DNA from: JAUMBM01 sp964441755
Lineage (GTDB): Bacteria > Bacteroidota > Bacteroidia > Chitinophagales > Saprospiraceae
DNA length: 59,102 bases
Direction: 5' to 3'
Assembly (NCBI GenBank): GCA_964441755.1
Contig: CAYTVG010000021.1
Span: 1-59,102 of the forward strand
The translations under genes were made by a program, and so were the position numbers. The notes beneath the pieces are model-generated. The model worked only from the letters and a program-made list of their open reading frames with translations. It had not been told where the DNA came from and did no database searches. This document shows positions 46,023 through 55,396 of the stretch, in pieces (position 1 is the stretch's first letter; every line of letters begins with the position of its first letter).

Positions 46023-46892
46023 TTAAATTATTTGATTCCAATATCTAACTAAACTATCATCTTGCCCACGAATTTTTTCCAACGCCCTAATTAATTCGTT
46101 TTTTCTAGGGATAAGGAATTCGTCACGATGCTTTTTACAATAATCTCGAATCTCGTATTTTTCTTCCTCACTGAGTGTTGTATCTCTATGCGCGCTTTCC
46201 CGCAAAGAATTCAATGCATCACTCCATGTCTTCAGAGCTGTAAGTTGCGTCTGAACGAGATAAAATGAAACTTCAGGCGAATCTGAAGCTCTAGTTTTTA
46301 TATCTCCAATTTCGTCGTAGGCTTCTTCTAGCTTCGCTTTTTTATCATATTCGGCATCATACACCTCCTTACAATAATGATCCTTAAATGCAGCACATGT
46401 CGCAATATGGGAGGCGTCTATAGCATATAAACTATGATGCACCTGCTCGATACTGATCAAGAAGGGGAGAGATTCCATGATTACCTTGTCTCTTGGGAGC
46501 TGTATTCCTTTATTTTCGAGATTAATGATTTCCTGCAGAGCCATATCGGCTGTTGCTATTGCCTGATCGTATTTTTTCAGGCGCCATTCACATAGTGCCT
46601 TAATTACGTAAGCACTTGAAAGCAAGTCGTCCTTTTTGAGCCTATCCTCCTTTTGAAGAGCGTGATTCACGTCAGCGTAGGCAGATAAGTAGTAGAGCGA
46701 GGGTGTGGTAAGTATATCCGTTTGTGGATTGAATCGGAGTTGATTTTCCAGTGATGCTCCCTGGTTAAAGTTATCCTGGGCTTGATCCAAGTACCGGATT
46801 TCGATACAACTGGAGAGGAAAATGCAAACAGCTATTAAAAGCGGTGCCGTCATCTTCGAAAGCGGCATATTTACAGGTAGTAAGCATTTCAT
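46023..46892 (-). CDS. Lipoprotein with helical (TPR-like) domain
   Basis: 289 aa. It has an N-terminal signal with lipobox FLSSC (C29); the ATG at residue 9 or 14 could be the true start. The mature part is alpha-helical with TPR-like pieces (NHALQKEDRLKKDDLLSSAY, KALCEWRLKKYDQAIATADMAL) and no enzymatic motif. The gene starts 20 bp after the large helical-repeat gene, suggesting a shared transcript. It may act as a membrane-bound scaffold; the role is not known. Confidence 0.65.
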   Translation of the reverse strand: MKCLLPVNMPLSKMTAPLLIAVCIFLSSCIEIRYLDQAQDNFNQGASLENQLRFNPQTDILTTPSLYYLSAYADVNHALQKEDRLKKDDLLSSAYVIKALCEWRLKKYDQAIATADMALQEIINLENKGIQLPRDKVIMESLPFLISIEQVHHSLYAIDASHIATCAAFKDHYCKEVYDAEYDKKAKLEEAYDEIGDIKTRASDSPEVSFYLVQTQLTALKTWSDALNSLRESAHRDTTLSEEEKYEIRDYCKKHRDEFLIPRKNELIRALEKIRGQDDSLVRYWNQII

Positions 46893-46912
46893 ATTTTTTG
46901 ATTTTGTTTTAT

Positions 46913-49900
46913 TTATGCTGTACGTTGCAAAATATCGACGAGGTCGCGACTGAAGTCCTGTTTCCAGATTTCCAACACATTTCGCAATTGGTTTCGGCTG
47001 ATGCTTATATCGTCGGCACTAGCTGTGGTACGCGCCAATTTTATGAGATAATATTCAATCAGTAGATTGGCAATATGTTCTTGGGAAAGATACCATGCCA
47101 TTTTATTATCCGTATACTCGCCATACAGAGTGGCAATCAGCGCATCGAGAGCAAATCTAATTTGCGGAATTTTTTCTCCGGAAGGTATCGAAATTTCAGC
47201 TAACAACTCCCACCGCAGGTTGACTGATTCGATAACTTTTATGGTTAACTTTTTGATAAGGGAAAAGGAAATGGTATAGGGTTCTTTTATCTGTTGGAGG
47301 GAAAGGAATATAGCATTCAATACATCGAAAAGGTATGAGTCCTGAAGTCCCCATTGTGGATTTTTCAAGCTGGATTCATACACCAAATCTAACAGTTCTA
47401 TGATTTGATCATCAGAAAGTTGTGGCTTCCATTTTCCCTCTTCGATCGGATGCGCAAGAGCGTTCAACAGTTGCATGGTGACCATGGCGAACAGATGCCT
47501 GCTATTAACTGGCCCGGTGTCTAATAATGGGCCGATTTGCTCCGCCGTATTTTCAAGAGCCGATTGCACCAGTTTCGGTAATAAGTCCTGCCGACTCAGG
47601 TTTGAGGCAGCGAGCGCTCCGGCTACATTGGTTATGGTGTAGCGAAGAATTTGATCATCGATGATCAATTCGGGATGTTGCGCGAGCGCTTTTAGGGCGG
47701 CGTAGGCGAACTGACGCACCTGTTCTTCTTGGAAGCCCCGGGTAAAATCCAATCCGCTTTTATCAAATAGAATTAAATCAATCAGAATCAATCCGCATTT
47801 GTCCGGATGTTTGCTGAGTATCGTATCAAAAATAAATTCAATTAGTTGATTTAACAAGCCAACCTTTTTAGCTTGCTGCATACTGTTGTCGAAGACAAAG
47901 GCGAAAATCAATTCCAATGCACGTTGAAAGATTTCTTTTTCCTGTTCGTCGTCAGCAAACTTGACTTTTTGCAAGACCTGCGGGCTGGCTGCTACCAGGC
48001 GAAGTACTCTTTCGAGTACCATTTGAAGGGCGGCTTCGGAAAGGCGTTCGTTTTCTGGTATATTTTTGAGTGTTTGAAAGCTTATCTGAAGAACCTTGGC
48101 AGAAAGGGAATCAGCTTGAACCTTATCGGTAAGCCAGAAGGGGTGCCGGACTAGCTCATCCAGCAGGCTTTCAAGTAGGTGCTCTGCCTGTGCCGTGCTG
48201 ATGCCCGGTTTCCACCCACCGCTGCCGTCTGTTGCGGTGAGGGCTGTAAGTAGTTGTTTCAACGCAGAGACTAGTAGGTGCTTGGGCTCATTTTCTCCGG
48301 CGCCAATGATGAGTTGTACATTCTGGCCCGTATGGTAGAGCACCAGCCGCACCAAAGTTGCAGCCAGTCCCGGTTGATGGACATGTGCCTCTTTGAGAGC
48401 GTCGGCAACACCTCCCAGAATATGCTGTAGCACTTCAGGTTTAGCCATGAGCTCGGGGCGTTTAGACAGAGCCTCCACCGCTGCATGAAAAATCTGGTCG
48501 GTTAGATGAGTATCAAAACCGCGACTGTAATCAATCCCGCCGTTGAAAAGGATGAGGTCGAGCAGCACAAGACCTTTCTTATCAGGATACTGTCGCAATA
48601 CTACGCCGGTAATATAATTTAGCAGGTCGGTAAGTAACTGAAGGCGATTTACAGCCGGGACTTCAGCACTGAATACGACGGCAAAAGCTAAATCCAATGC
48701 TTTTTCAAGAATGACAGTTTCCTCTGCATCGGAACCCCATTTCAATTTATTAAGTAATTGCGGAGTTATCAGAACAGTATCGAGACACAGACGAAGGATG
48801 TTGCACAAGTTATCCGCACTTAGTCGTTCATCAGGCGGCAGTGTGCGCAATGCCCCGAATGCCGCGTCCAAAACGCGTGCCAATAATGGATGACCGTCTA
48901 CCTTATCGAGTACCCAGGCAGGGTTTTGCGCCACTTCGTGTAATAGGTTCTCGGTGATGGCCAGCATTTGCCGTTGGCTAAGTGTTGGTTTCCAGATGCC
49001 GGAATCCGATTTTTTTGACAGGGCACCTAACACGGAGCCTGCGGCGACGATTAGCAAGTGCTCTTTTCCCCGCCCGTCCGGCAACTCTTGCGTCAGCTGG
49101 TTTAGTCGGCCGGCAGACTGTTCAAGAATCATGCGGGTAAGTTCTGGTAAGTATCCCTTATCGAGTACGCTTTGCTCTTTCATGGCGCTGAGTACGCCCT
49201 CAAGAATCGCTTTGATATTTTGATCGCTGCTGAGCAGTTCGGGGTGTTCAGCCAGTACGCCCAGAGTAGCGCCGACAAGCCGGTCTAGCAAGTCTGGACT
49301 GAGTGCGTTTCGGAAATCTAGTTTGTCAGGATCATCTCCCAGGATGGCATCCAACAAGACAAGTCCGCTGCATTGAATAACTTGGGAAACCGATTCGTTC
49401 GTTTCGAAAAATGTTTTTGGCGAGGCCAGTACTTGCTGCCCGGCATGATTAATGAAGCTACGGAGTACTAATTGGCTCCATTGCACAGCCTCCTCCTTTT
49501 GCAATGCATTGAGTTGGCTGGCCCGGGCGTAGATATCGTTGACGATCCCTTTTGCGGCTGCTCTAATAAACGATTGTATTTTTACATCATCGGCAAATTT
49601 CGGGCTTAGATCAGCCACTGATTCGACTGCTGCCGCAAAAAGCCGGGGGATGAGTATGTTGCTGAAATCTTTTTTTATGTGCGGGTTATCGGCGAGCGGG
49701 ATGCCTTCGAACGCGTTAAGAAAAGCGCTCATTACACGTCCCTGAGTCGATTGCGGATTGAGCGCACCAGGTACCTGCGTAAAGTAGTCAATACCAATTT
49801 CAACCAACGTGCCGGCTACCATCTGTAACACCGTGCCCGGATCTTTGCCCTTTCCCCACTGTCGAATCTGAAAAAGTGCCAATAGATCATCTTCACTGAA

Positions 49901-50239
49901 TTCCGGGTCTTTTCTTTCTGAAATACCTGATTCGCTGGCAGACAAGAATATGTAATACTGGAAATATTCCTTTTTTTCTTCTTCAGTTAAATTATACGTA
50001 TCTGCCTTTTTGTGCAGTGCTGCGAGATACTCCAAGCGATTCAAATACTCTGGATGGCGTTCGAAATATTCTATGACCGTGCCTGTTTTCAATTGTTTGT
50101 CGAAATCCGGCAGCGGAATTACCAGTGTTTTTGATCGTACACTGAGCGCGTATGCACGGCGCAGATTATTGCTCAGTTTCAAAGCCGCGTTGATTGAGAA
50201 AATAATCAAATCGGCGGTGAGGGTAGGAGCGGCGGACAT
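46913..50239 (-). CDS. Giant helical-repeat protein with about 260-residue internal repeats
   Basis: 1108 aa, almost entirely alpha-helical. Three long internal repeats start near residues 290, 555 and 812. Each begins with a G-L/I-V/I-L-L/I-D motif (GLVLLDAIL, GLVLLDLILFNGG, GLILIDLILFDKSG). Each continues with a helix pair around an AEHPELL-like motif and contains a W-K-P segment (GIWKPTLSQ, GGWKPGIST, GKWKPQLSD). The N-terminus (about 1-30) is hydrophobic enough for membrane association but not a clear signal. I recognise no family or active site. It probably forms a large scaffold or shell and sits in an operon with a lipoprotein. Confidence 0.65.
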   Translation of the reverse strand: MSAAPTLTADLIIFSINAALKLSNNLRRAYALSVRSKTLVIPLPDFDKQLKTGTVIEYFERHPEYLNRLEYLAALHKKADTYNLTEEEKKEYFQYYIFLSASESGISERKDPEFSEDDLLALFQIRQWGKGKDPGTVLQMVAGTLVEIGIDYFTQVPGALNPQSTQGRVMSAFLNAFEGIPLADNPHIKKDFSNILIPRLFAAAVESVADLSPKFADDVKIQSFIRAAAKGIVNDIYARASQLNALQKEEAVQWSQLVLRSFINHAGQQVLASPKTFFETNESVSQVIQCSGLVLLDAILGDDPDKLDFRNALSPDLLDRLVGATLGVLAEHPELLSSDQNIKAILEGVLSAMKEQSVLDKGYLPELTRMILEQSAGRLNQLTQELPDGRGKEHLLIVAAGSVLGALSKKSDSGIWKPTLSQRQMLAITENLLHEVAQNPAWVLDKVDGHPLLARVLDAAFGALRTLPPDERLSADNLCNILRLCLDTVLITPQLLNKLKWGSDAEETVILEKALDLAFAVVFSAEVPAVNRLQLLTDLLNYITGVVLRQYPDKKGLVLLDLILFNGGIDYSRGFDTHLTDQIFHAAVEALSKRPELMAKPEVLQHILGGVADALKEAHVHQPGLAATLVRLVLYHTGQNVQLIIGAGENEPKHLLVSALKQLLTALTATDGSGGWKPGISTAQAEHLLESLLDELVRHPFWLTDKVQADSLSAKVLQISFQTLKNIPENERLSEAALQMVLERVLRLVAASPQVLQKVKFADDEQEKEIFQRALELIFAFVFDNSMQQAKKVGLLNQLIEFIFDTILSKHPDKCGLILIDLILFDKSGLDFTRGFQEEQVRQFAYAALKALAQHPELIIDDQILRYTITNVAGALAASNLSRQDLLPKLVQSALENTAEQIGPLLDTGPVNSRHLFAMVTMQLLNALAHPIEEGKWKPQLSDDQIIELLDLVYESSLKNPQWGLQDSYLFDVLNAIFLSLQQIKEPYTISFSLIKKLTIKVIESVNLRWELLAEISIPSGEKIPQIRFALDALIATLYGEYTDNKMAWYLSQEHIANLLIEYYLIKLARTTASADDISISRNQLRNVLEIWKQDFSRDLVDILQRTA

Positions 50240-50393
50240 AAGGAAATAATGCTTAAAGTGTGTATTGGAAATTTGATTATCCCGTCGGGTATTACTAGCG
50301 TTGTTATACGGAAGGCTGATGAAAAACTACGTATATTTATTATTTGACATCAAACTCCAACTATTTGCCGGGGTATCTGCGAAGAATATTACA

Positions 50394-51380
50394 CTAATTG
50401 GGTTCTACTCTCTCCAGGTCATCGCCGCTGATTATAGTTGTGATGAACATATAGCTCTTATTCATCTGATACCGTATATCCTGCCGTACAATCTGCATAA
50501 ATGACAGATGCCAGCGCATACGGCAACCTACAAGGCAACCGGCGCTGAATTTGTCGACAAACTCTGGCGTGTAATCAGGCGCGGTGGAGTGCTGGTTGAT
50601 GCCGAATGCATCGCCAATATCTACAGGGTCGTTCGTACTGCGTGAGCCATCGCGATTAATATCTCGGTGTACACGCACTTTGCCGCGCTGTATCAGCGCG
50701 GGCTGATTGCCCTTGTGCATTCCATCCACCCAGGCTTTGTACTGGCCAAAGGCAATACGAGCCGCTCCTTTGGGATTCAGCGGTGACAGGGTGTAAATTC
50801 GCCCTGGCTCCGTGGTTGCCAGATCGTTGGCAAGCATGGTGGGTTGTCCACCCGGAGCGATCTGGATGACCATGCGCCGGTCGTTCCACTCATTAGCCCG
50901 ATCTTCGTTCACCTTGCCATCGCCGTCCAATCCCTCCACATAGACGATATTACACATGTTGGGCGCTCTGGCGATCCAATAATTTTTTTTGCGCATATAG
51001 CGCAGCACGCGTTTAGCCAGCCGTGTTTGTATATCGTCTGCAGGCTCATTATTGAATTTTACAGGCAGAAAAGTGTCTGAACTGGCTGCGAGAAGGGTAC
51101 TTATCATTTCCTTGGAAAGAAAATTTTCAATAAACGTTAAACCGGCTATTTGATAAAATACAAAAACAGCATTTCGAGTATTTATCCCCACACGTCCGTC
51201 CGCCAGGGATACGGTACCAAAAGGTTTGTCTATATCACCACCGATGATGGGGTCGAGGATACCCAGGTTGCAAAGACGGGACTGCAGGTCAACTGCGCAA
51301 GCCCGGTTAGCGGACAGAGTCAAATCGGTGACCGATACATCCTGTTCTATTGTGAGTAATTCATGCAGTGAATTAGCCAT
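50394..51380 (-). CDS. Protein with L,D-transpeptidase-like H...SAGC arrangement
   Basis: 328 aa. The N-terminal 70 residues (DLQSRLCNLGILDP, DGRVGINTRNAVFVFYQ) resemble a peptidoglycan-binding-like repeat. A middle block (VYVEGLDGDGKVNEDRANEW, QRGKVRVHRDINRDG) is followed by H264 in GINQH, then 14 residues, then S279-A-G-C282. This spacing equals the H-x14-17-(S/T)-H-G-C signature of YkuD-type L,D-transpeptidases, with Ala in place of the second His. No signal peptide was found. A cell-wall or cysteine-peptidase activity is possible. The start lies 12 bp after the degenerate subtilisin gene, so the two are likely one operon. Confidence 0.6.
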   Translation of the reverse strand: MANSLHELLTIEQDVSVTDLTLSANRACAVDLQSRLCNLGILDPIIGGDIDKPFGTVSLADGRVGINTRNAVFVFYQIAGLTFIENFLSKEMISTLLAASSDTFLPVKFNNEPADDIQTRLAKRVLRYMRKKNYWIARAPNMCNIVYVEGLDGDGKVNEDRANEWNDRRMVIQIAPGGQPTMLANDLATTEPGRIYTLSPLNPKGAARIAFGQYKAWVDGMHKGNQPALIQRGKVRVHRDINRDGSRSTNDPVDIGDAFGINQHSTAPDYTPEFVDKFSAGCLVGCRMRWHLSFMQIVRQDIRYQMNKSYMFITTIISGDDLERVEPN

Positions 51381-51392
51381 AGTTTCACCGGG

Positions 51393-52814
51393 TTACAGGT
51401 TAAGTTGATTGAAGACTTCTATTGGATTAAGCAAGCCGTAGCCACATTCCACATCATCTCCTTTATTAAAGGGCTTGAGGGGTGTGGCGGTTCTACGAAG
51501 CAAATCAATTATTTGTCCTGGCCACACCTCTTGTCCTTGATTGCGGAGCGCCTGATAAATCAGTGCTGCGAAACCGGCAGTAAAAGCGCCGGACATGGTG
51601 GTGGATTTGAGATTGTATACGGTTTGGCAAGCGGGCATAGAAGTAAGCAACCCTTCGCCGGGCGCCAGTATATCGATTTTATAGCTTTTGGCCGAGAAGT
51701 CACTGCGTTTACCATGTGAGGCACAGGCGCCCACAGAGAGTACACCATCCAGAGCCGCCGGATAGCGTGTTTCTGGCTTTCTATTGAAAGAGTTACCAAC
51801 GGGTGCTATCAGGAGCACGCCAGCTTCTAAAGCGCGTTGCACTGCACCTTGCAGGGCTTCGAGCTGGTCATGAGGCAGCTCGGGGAAGTCCACCATCATG
51901 AGAATGATATCGGCGCGCTGGTCAACTGCCCATTGAAGACCATTGATCAAACCTGCAGCTGTCAGATTTTGATCCATGGTTCCGAAACGTCCTACGAGCA
52001 GGCGCGCCTCGGGCGCCACACCAAACACGGTTTGACCGCGTCCCAAAGCTATTATGGCAGCCTGAGTTCCTGAGCCGTGCAGGTCACACATAGGTTTAGT
52101 GGGAGTGACGAAGTTGTACAAGCCATCGATGGCATCCGCCAGATCCGGGTGTTCAGGAGTGACGCCTGTGCCGAGCAGGGCTATGCGCACCGTGCGGCCG
52201 GTAAGTTCTTTTCCTTGCCACCAATCGCGGGCGATGTGGTAATTGTCTACACCCCAGTTGAGCTTGCGTGGATTGGCTGTTTTCCAAAGAGTAGATTCGC
52301 GGGGGATAGGTGGGGACAGGGTGGCCGTGCGGCTGATTGGTGTTTCGTGATCGCCGGAGGTTTTTTCTGCCTGTACGGAGGCCAGGATGGGTGGGGTTGG
52401 CAGCTTGCGCGATAGTTGTCCTCCGGCAGCGGGCAGGGGGGCGCTGGCACGAATCTGGCGCTCCAATTCCAGCATTTGCTCAATCGAGGGCGCCTGACGG
52501 GTTTCACCGGGTGGTATTATTACTGTTGCTTCTGCGAAAGAATCGACCTCAGGCGGCTTTGGCAACAATATAGCGCCTCCGAAGGTAGTCGCTTGTGGTT
52601 CGGTGGGCGTCGTCACGAGTTCGGTTCGGCCGCCCCAATAATACCATCCGTTTTTGTCCCTGTACCACTGAGTGACATTGTTGACTGTTTCACCAGATTG
52701 GAATGACGGATCCAACTCCAACACCGTGCCTTTGAATACGGTGCCCAAAGGAGGCTCTGCCTCCCGAGTAGGAGCTGAGCGTATATATGTATCTTGTAAA
52801 AAACGAATTTTCAT
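51393..52814 (-). CDS. Subtilisin-like protein with substituted catalytic residues (SH3 + S8)
   Basis: 473 aa. Residues 1-60 look like an SH3-type domain (MKIRFLQDTYIRSAPTREAE, WYRDKNGWYYWGG), followed by a Pro-rich linker and an S8 fold from about 195. The catalytic Asp position is Gly215 (ALLGTGVTPEHPDL). His246 (DLHGSGTQ) and the oxyanion Asn about 340 (PVGNSF) are kept. The Ser position is Thr406 (STTMSGAFTAG), with a Ser two residues later. Two of three catalytic residues are therefore replaced, suggesting a pseudoprotease or a changed mechanism. No signal peptide. It is followed after 12 bp by the SAGC protein. Confidence 0.8.
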   Translation of the reverse strand: MKIRFLQDTYIRSAPTREAEPPLGTVFKGTVLELDPSFQSGETVNNVTQWYRDKNGWYYWGGRTELVTTPTEPQATTFGGAILLPKPPEVDSFAEATVIIPPGETRQAPSIEQMLELERQIRASAPLPAAGGQLSRKLPTPPILASVQAEKTSGDHETPISRTATLSPPIPRESTLWKTANPRKLNWGVDNYHIARDWWQGKELTGRTVRIALLGTGVTPEHPDLADAIDGLYNFVTPTKPMCDLHGSGTQAAIIALGRGQTVFGVAPEARLLVGRFGTMDQNLTAAGLINGLQWAVDQRADIILMMVDFPELPHDQLEALQGAVQRALEAGVLLIAPVGNSFNRKPETRYPAALDGVLSVGACASHGKRSDFSAKSYKIDILAPGEGLLTSMPACQTVYNLKSTTMSGAFTAGFAALIYQALRNQGQEVWPGQIIDLLRRTATPLKPFNKGDDVECGYGLLNPIEVFNQLNL

Positions 52815-52956
52815 AATTTAGATGCAGTAAATCTAGTTTATTGGAAAGCCGTTGGCACTGATGTTTAGCAAAAGGTAATCGAGATTACAATCAAACAATG
52901 GTGCTTGTGAAGCTTAAAATGTTGGAAAATGTGTTTATCGCTTTTCTGTGCTAATT

Positions 52957-53988
52957 CTATCCAACAGGTCCATCCGGTTCATTCATCGAGGGCGAATGGG
53001 CAGTAGATTGTGGGTTTTCTGATTTTGCAGTGGCGGGGACAGTCCAATTAGCGGGCATTGTCGGAGCATGCGGAAGTGCCTGGGGTTGTGGAGACTCGAT
53101 TTTGCTGCCGCTACGGAAGGCGATGAGTTTTTTTAGCAGGTCAAACCAAAAAGGGGCGCCGAAGGTAACGGCGATACCTGTGAGGAGCAAGCCCGCGATC
53201 TTGGCCAGCCACCAGAACAAGCTGAATTTGGTTTGATCATATGTCCAGCCAAGACCTAGTGGCGAGCGCAGGGGTTCGACCTGAGAAGTGAGCATGGTGT
53301 TAAGTCTTTGCAACGATTTTTCCACCCTTTGCTCGGGTGTTAATCCTGTAGTATCAGTTTCATAACTGGCCATATTATATGTATCGGTGAATTCCTCCGC
53401 GGCTTTTACAAGGTATTCACGGGCAACGGCATTGGTGGACAACGTTTGGTATATGTGAATTGTATCGGCATTGAATATAACGGCCAGGGTGAATCCCACG
53501 CCGAAAAGCCACCATTTCATATCGCGTTTGTACCAGTCAGAGGCGCGGTCCATGACCTCGTCAAACCATGATTCAATCTGACCAGAGAAGGCGCCCAGGT
53601 CCTCCCCAGCCTGACGGTGTAGATAACTGAGCATTTTTTTGAGTTCGCCTTCTGGAAGGGCCTGAATTTTTTGACCGACTGTTTCGCCGGGTTCGGTGCG
53701 CAGGATGTCGAGCAGCACATCGCGAAAAGTGCTTTTACTCAACCATGCAGGCAGGGCATAGGGAGATATGCGCTTACCCCGATTGGTGGCATAAGATAGC
53801 TGGCGAAAAAAGGGGTGGCGCAGGAAATCGTCCACCTTGTCGTCGAGCATGGTCTCCAGGGTGAAGCGCAGGTGCTTACCGCGCAGGGAGAGGAATGCGG
53901 CCACGACCTCCATGACCGTTGAGGTCAGGAGACTGAACAGGAGCAGTACAAAGACGAGACCGATGACAATATTCAATGTGGTAAACAT
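52957..53988 (-). CDS. Multi-pass membrane protein, unknown function
   Basis: 343 aa. Three hydrophobic segments: 3-25 (NIVIGLVFVLLLFSLLTSTV), about 163-182 (WWLFGVGFTLAVIFNADTI) and about 255-283 (WLAKIAGLLLTGIAVTFGAP). Between the first two lies a helical cytosolic-looking domain with LDDKVDDFLRHPFF and an ETVGQKIQALPEG motif. The C-terminal 45 residues are Pro-rich and disordered. It starts 50 bp after the Afp15-like ATPase and is probably in its operon; no family was recognised. Confidence 0.7.
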   Translation of the reverse strand: MFTTLNIVIGLVFVLLLFSLLTSTVMEVVAAFLSLRGKHLRFTLETMLDDKVDDFLRHPFFRQLSYATNRGKRISPYALPAWLSKSTFRDVLLDILRTEPGETVGQKIQALPEGELKKMLSYLHRQAGEDLGAFSGQIESWFDEVMDRASDWYKRDMKWWLFGVGFTLAVIFNADTIHIYQTLSTNAVAREYLVKAAEEFTDTYNMASYETDTTGLTPEQRVEKSLQRLNTMLTSQVEPLRSPLGLGWTYDQTKFSLFWWLAKIAGLLLTGIAVTFGAPFWFDLLKKLIAFRSGSKIESPQPQALPHAPTMPANWTVPATAKSENPQSTAHSPSMNEPDGPVG

Positions 53989-54038
53989 GGCGATATTGAT
54001 ATTGAGTTTGAAAGAGACGTTGATTGCGTGTCCGGCAG

Positions 54039-55361
54039 CTATCTATTATCAAAGACTTTATTTTCTTTGATAAATTCCCGATTGATTCCTGTCATCAGCA
54101 TTTCGGATGTGATGAGGTTGGAGTTTTGATCCAGTGCCTGCAGGCAGCAATAATGCACGATATTGACGATATTGGAGCCGCTGAGTTCGTATTTCTCAGC
54201 TATTTTCTGCATGTTGACATCGCTGTGCAGTTGAACGACCGCCGGGAAACTTTTTTGCCATAGAGCCAGTCTTTCGCTGGCGCGGGGCATGGGGAAATAG
54301 ACGATGGTTTGGAATCTCCGGATAAAGGCATCGTCCATGTTGCTCTTGAAATTCGAGGCCAGGATACTTAAACCGGAGAATTCCTCTACGCGTTGCAGCA
54401 GATAGGATACCTCCTGGTTAGCGAAGCGGTCATGGGCGTCGCGCACGCCGGTGCGTTTACCGAAGAGCGCGTCGGCCTCGTCGAAGAAGAGTATCCAGTT
54501 TTTATTTTCGGCTTTATCAAACAGACTGGCCAGGTTTTTCTCCGTTTCGCCAATGTATTTGGACACCATGGTGGATAAATCTATGCGGTACACCTCATGG
54601 CCGGTATATTTGCCGAGCAGTCCGGCCGCCATCGTCTTACCTGTGCCCGGGGGGCCGTAGAACAGCGCGCGGAAACCGGGTTTGAGTTTGCGGCTCATTT
54701 TCCAGTCGTACAGCAGCGTGTCGTTGTGTTTGATCCAGACTTCTACTTCGCGGAGTTGGGTCAGGGTTTGGGTGTTGAGAACGAGGTCGTCCCATTCCAG
54801 TTCGGTGGAAATGGCTTGAGCAGGGAAGTTTATACCGGTTCGGGGCGGCGTTATATAGCCGAGGGTGAAGAGGTCAACATATTCGGGATCGAGTATGAGC
54901 CGGCCGGCGGCGGCCGGCTCGCCGGTTTTCAGTTCCTCAAGATACAGGATTTTATCTTTGGCGTAATAATGCCGGGAGCCGAATATTTTCTGAACTTCCA
55001 GGCGGCGATTCAAGTCTTTGCCGGCGAGCAGAAAGAGTACGGTATCGCCTGTAGGCAGCGTATTGCGCTGGTTGGCGCCTTTTACGCCGCCGATAGGCGG
55101 AAAATCGCCGCCCTGAGGGAAAAAATCGGACACAATATCGTCGAAAAAGGCAGGCCAGACATGCGGCGCCAGGGCTGTTGCCAGGGTAACGAACTCATCC
55201 ACCGTGGGCCGCCGCTGCTGAATAAAGCGGGAGAGCGGCGCATCGTCGTCTTGCAAGGCCGGTACCTGGGGAGGACTGGCCTCCTGACCGAAATACGCCG
55301 CAAGACGGTAACGGGTGAGTTCGGCGAGAAAAGCGAGGGTGGTGTGGAGGTTGGGGGACAT
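54039..55361 (-). CDS. AAA+ ATPase, Afp15/eCIS-type
   Basis: 440 aa from ATG 55361; the frame is also open to 55406, overlapping the upstream stop. An N-terminal helical region with a winged-helix-like part precedes a single AAA+ domain: Walker A YGPPGTGKT near 238, MVSKYIGETEKNLASLFDKA, Walker B ILFFDEADALFGKRT near 292, and VSYLLQRVEEFSGLSILASN. These blocks match the ATPases (Afp15/Pvc15 type) of extracellular contractile injection systems, thought to assist particle assembly or disassembly. The DUF4157 gene directly upstream supports this. No sheath, tube or baseplate gene is in the window. Confidence 0.78.
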   Translation of the reverse strand: MSPNLHTTLAFLAELTRYRLAAYFGQEASPPQVPALQDDDAPLSRFIQQRRPTVDEFVTLATALAPHVWPAFFDDIVSDFFPQGGDFPPIGGVKGANQRNTLPTGDTVLFLLAGKDLNRRLEVQKIFGSRHYYAKDKILYLEELKTGEPAAAGRLILDPEYVDLFTLGYITPPRTGINFPAQAISTELEWDDLVLNTQTLTQLREVEVWIKHNDTLLYDWKMSRKLKPGFRALFYGPPGTGKTMAAGLLGKYTGHEVYRIDLSTMVSKYIGETEKNLASLFDKAENKNWILFFDEADALFGKRTGVRDAHDRFANQEVSYLLQRVEEFSGLSILASNFKSNMDDAFIRRFQTIVYFPMPRASERLALWQKSFPAVVQLHSDVNMQKIAEKYELSGSNIVNIVHYCCLQALDQNSNLITSEMLMTGINREFIKENKVFDNR

Positions 55362-55396
55362 GGCTATTTTTATCGGCAAAAAAGAGATCCTTATCT

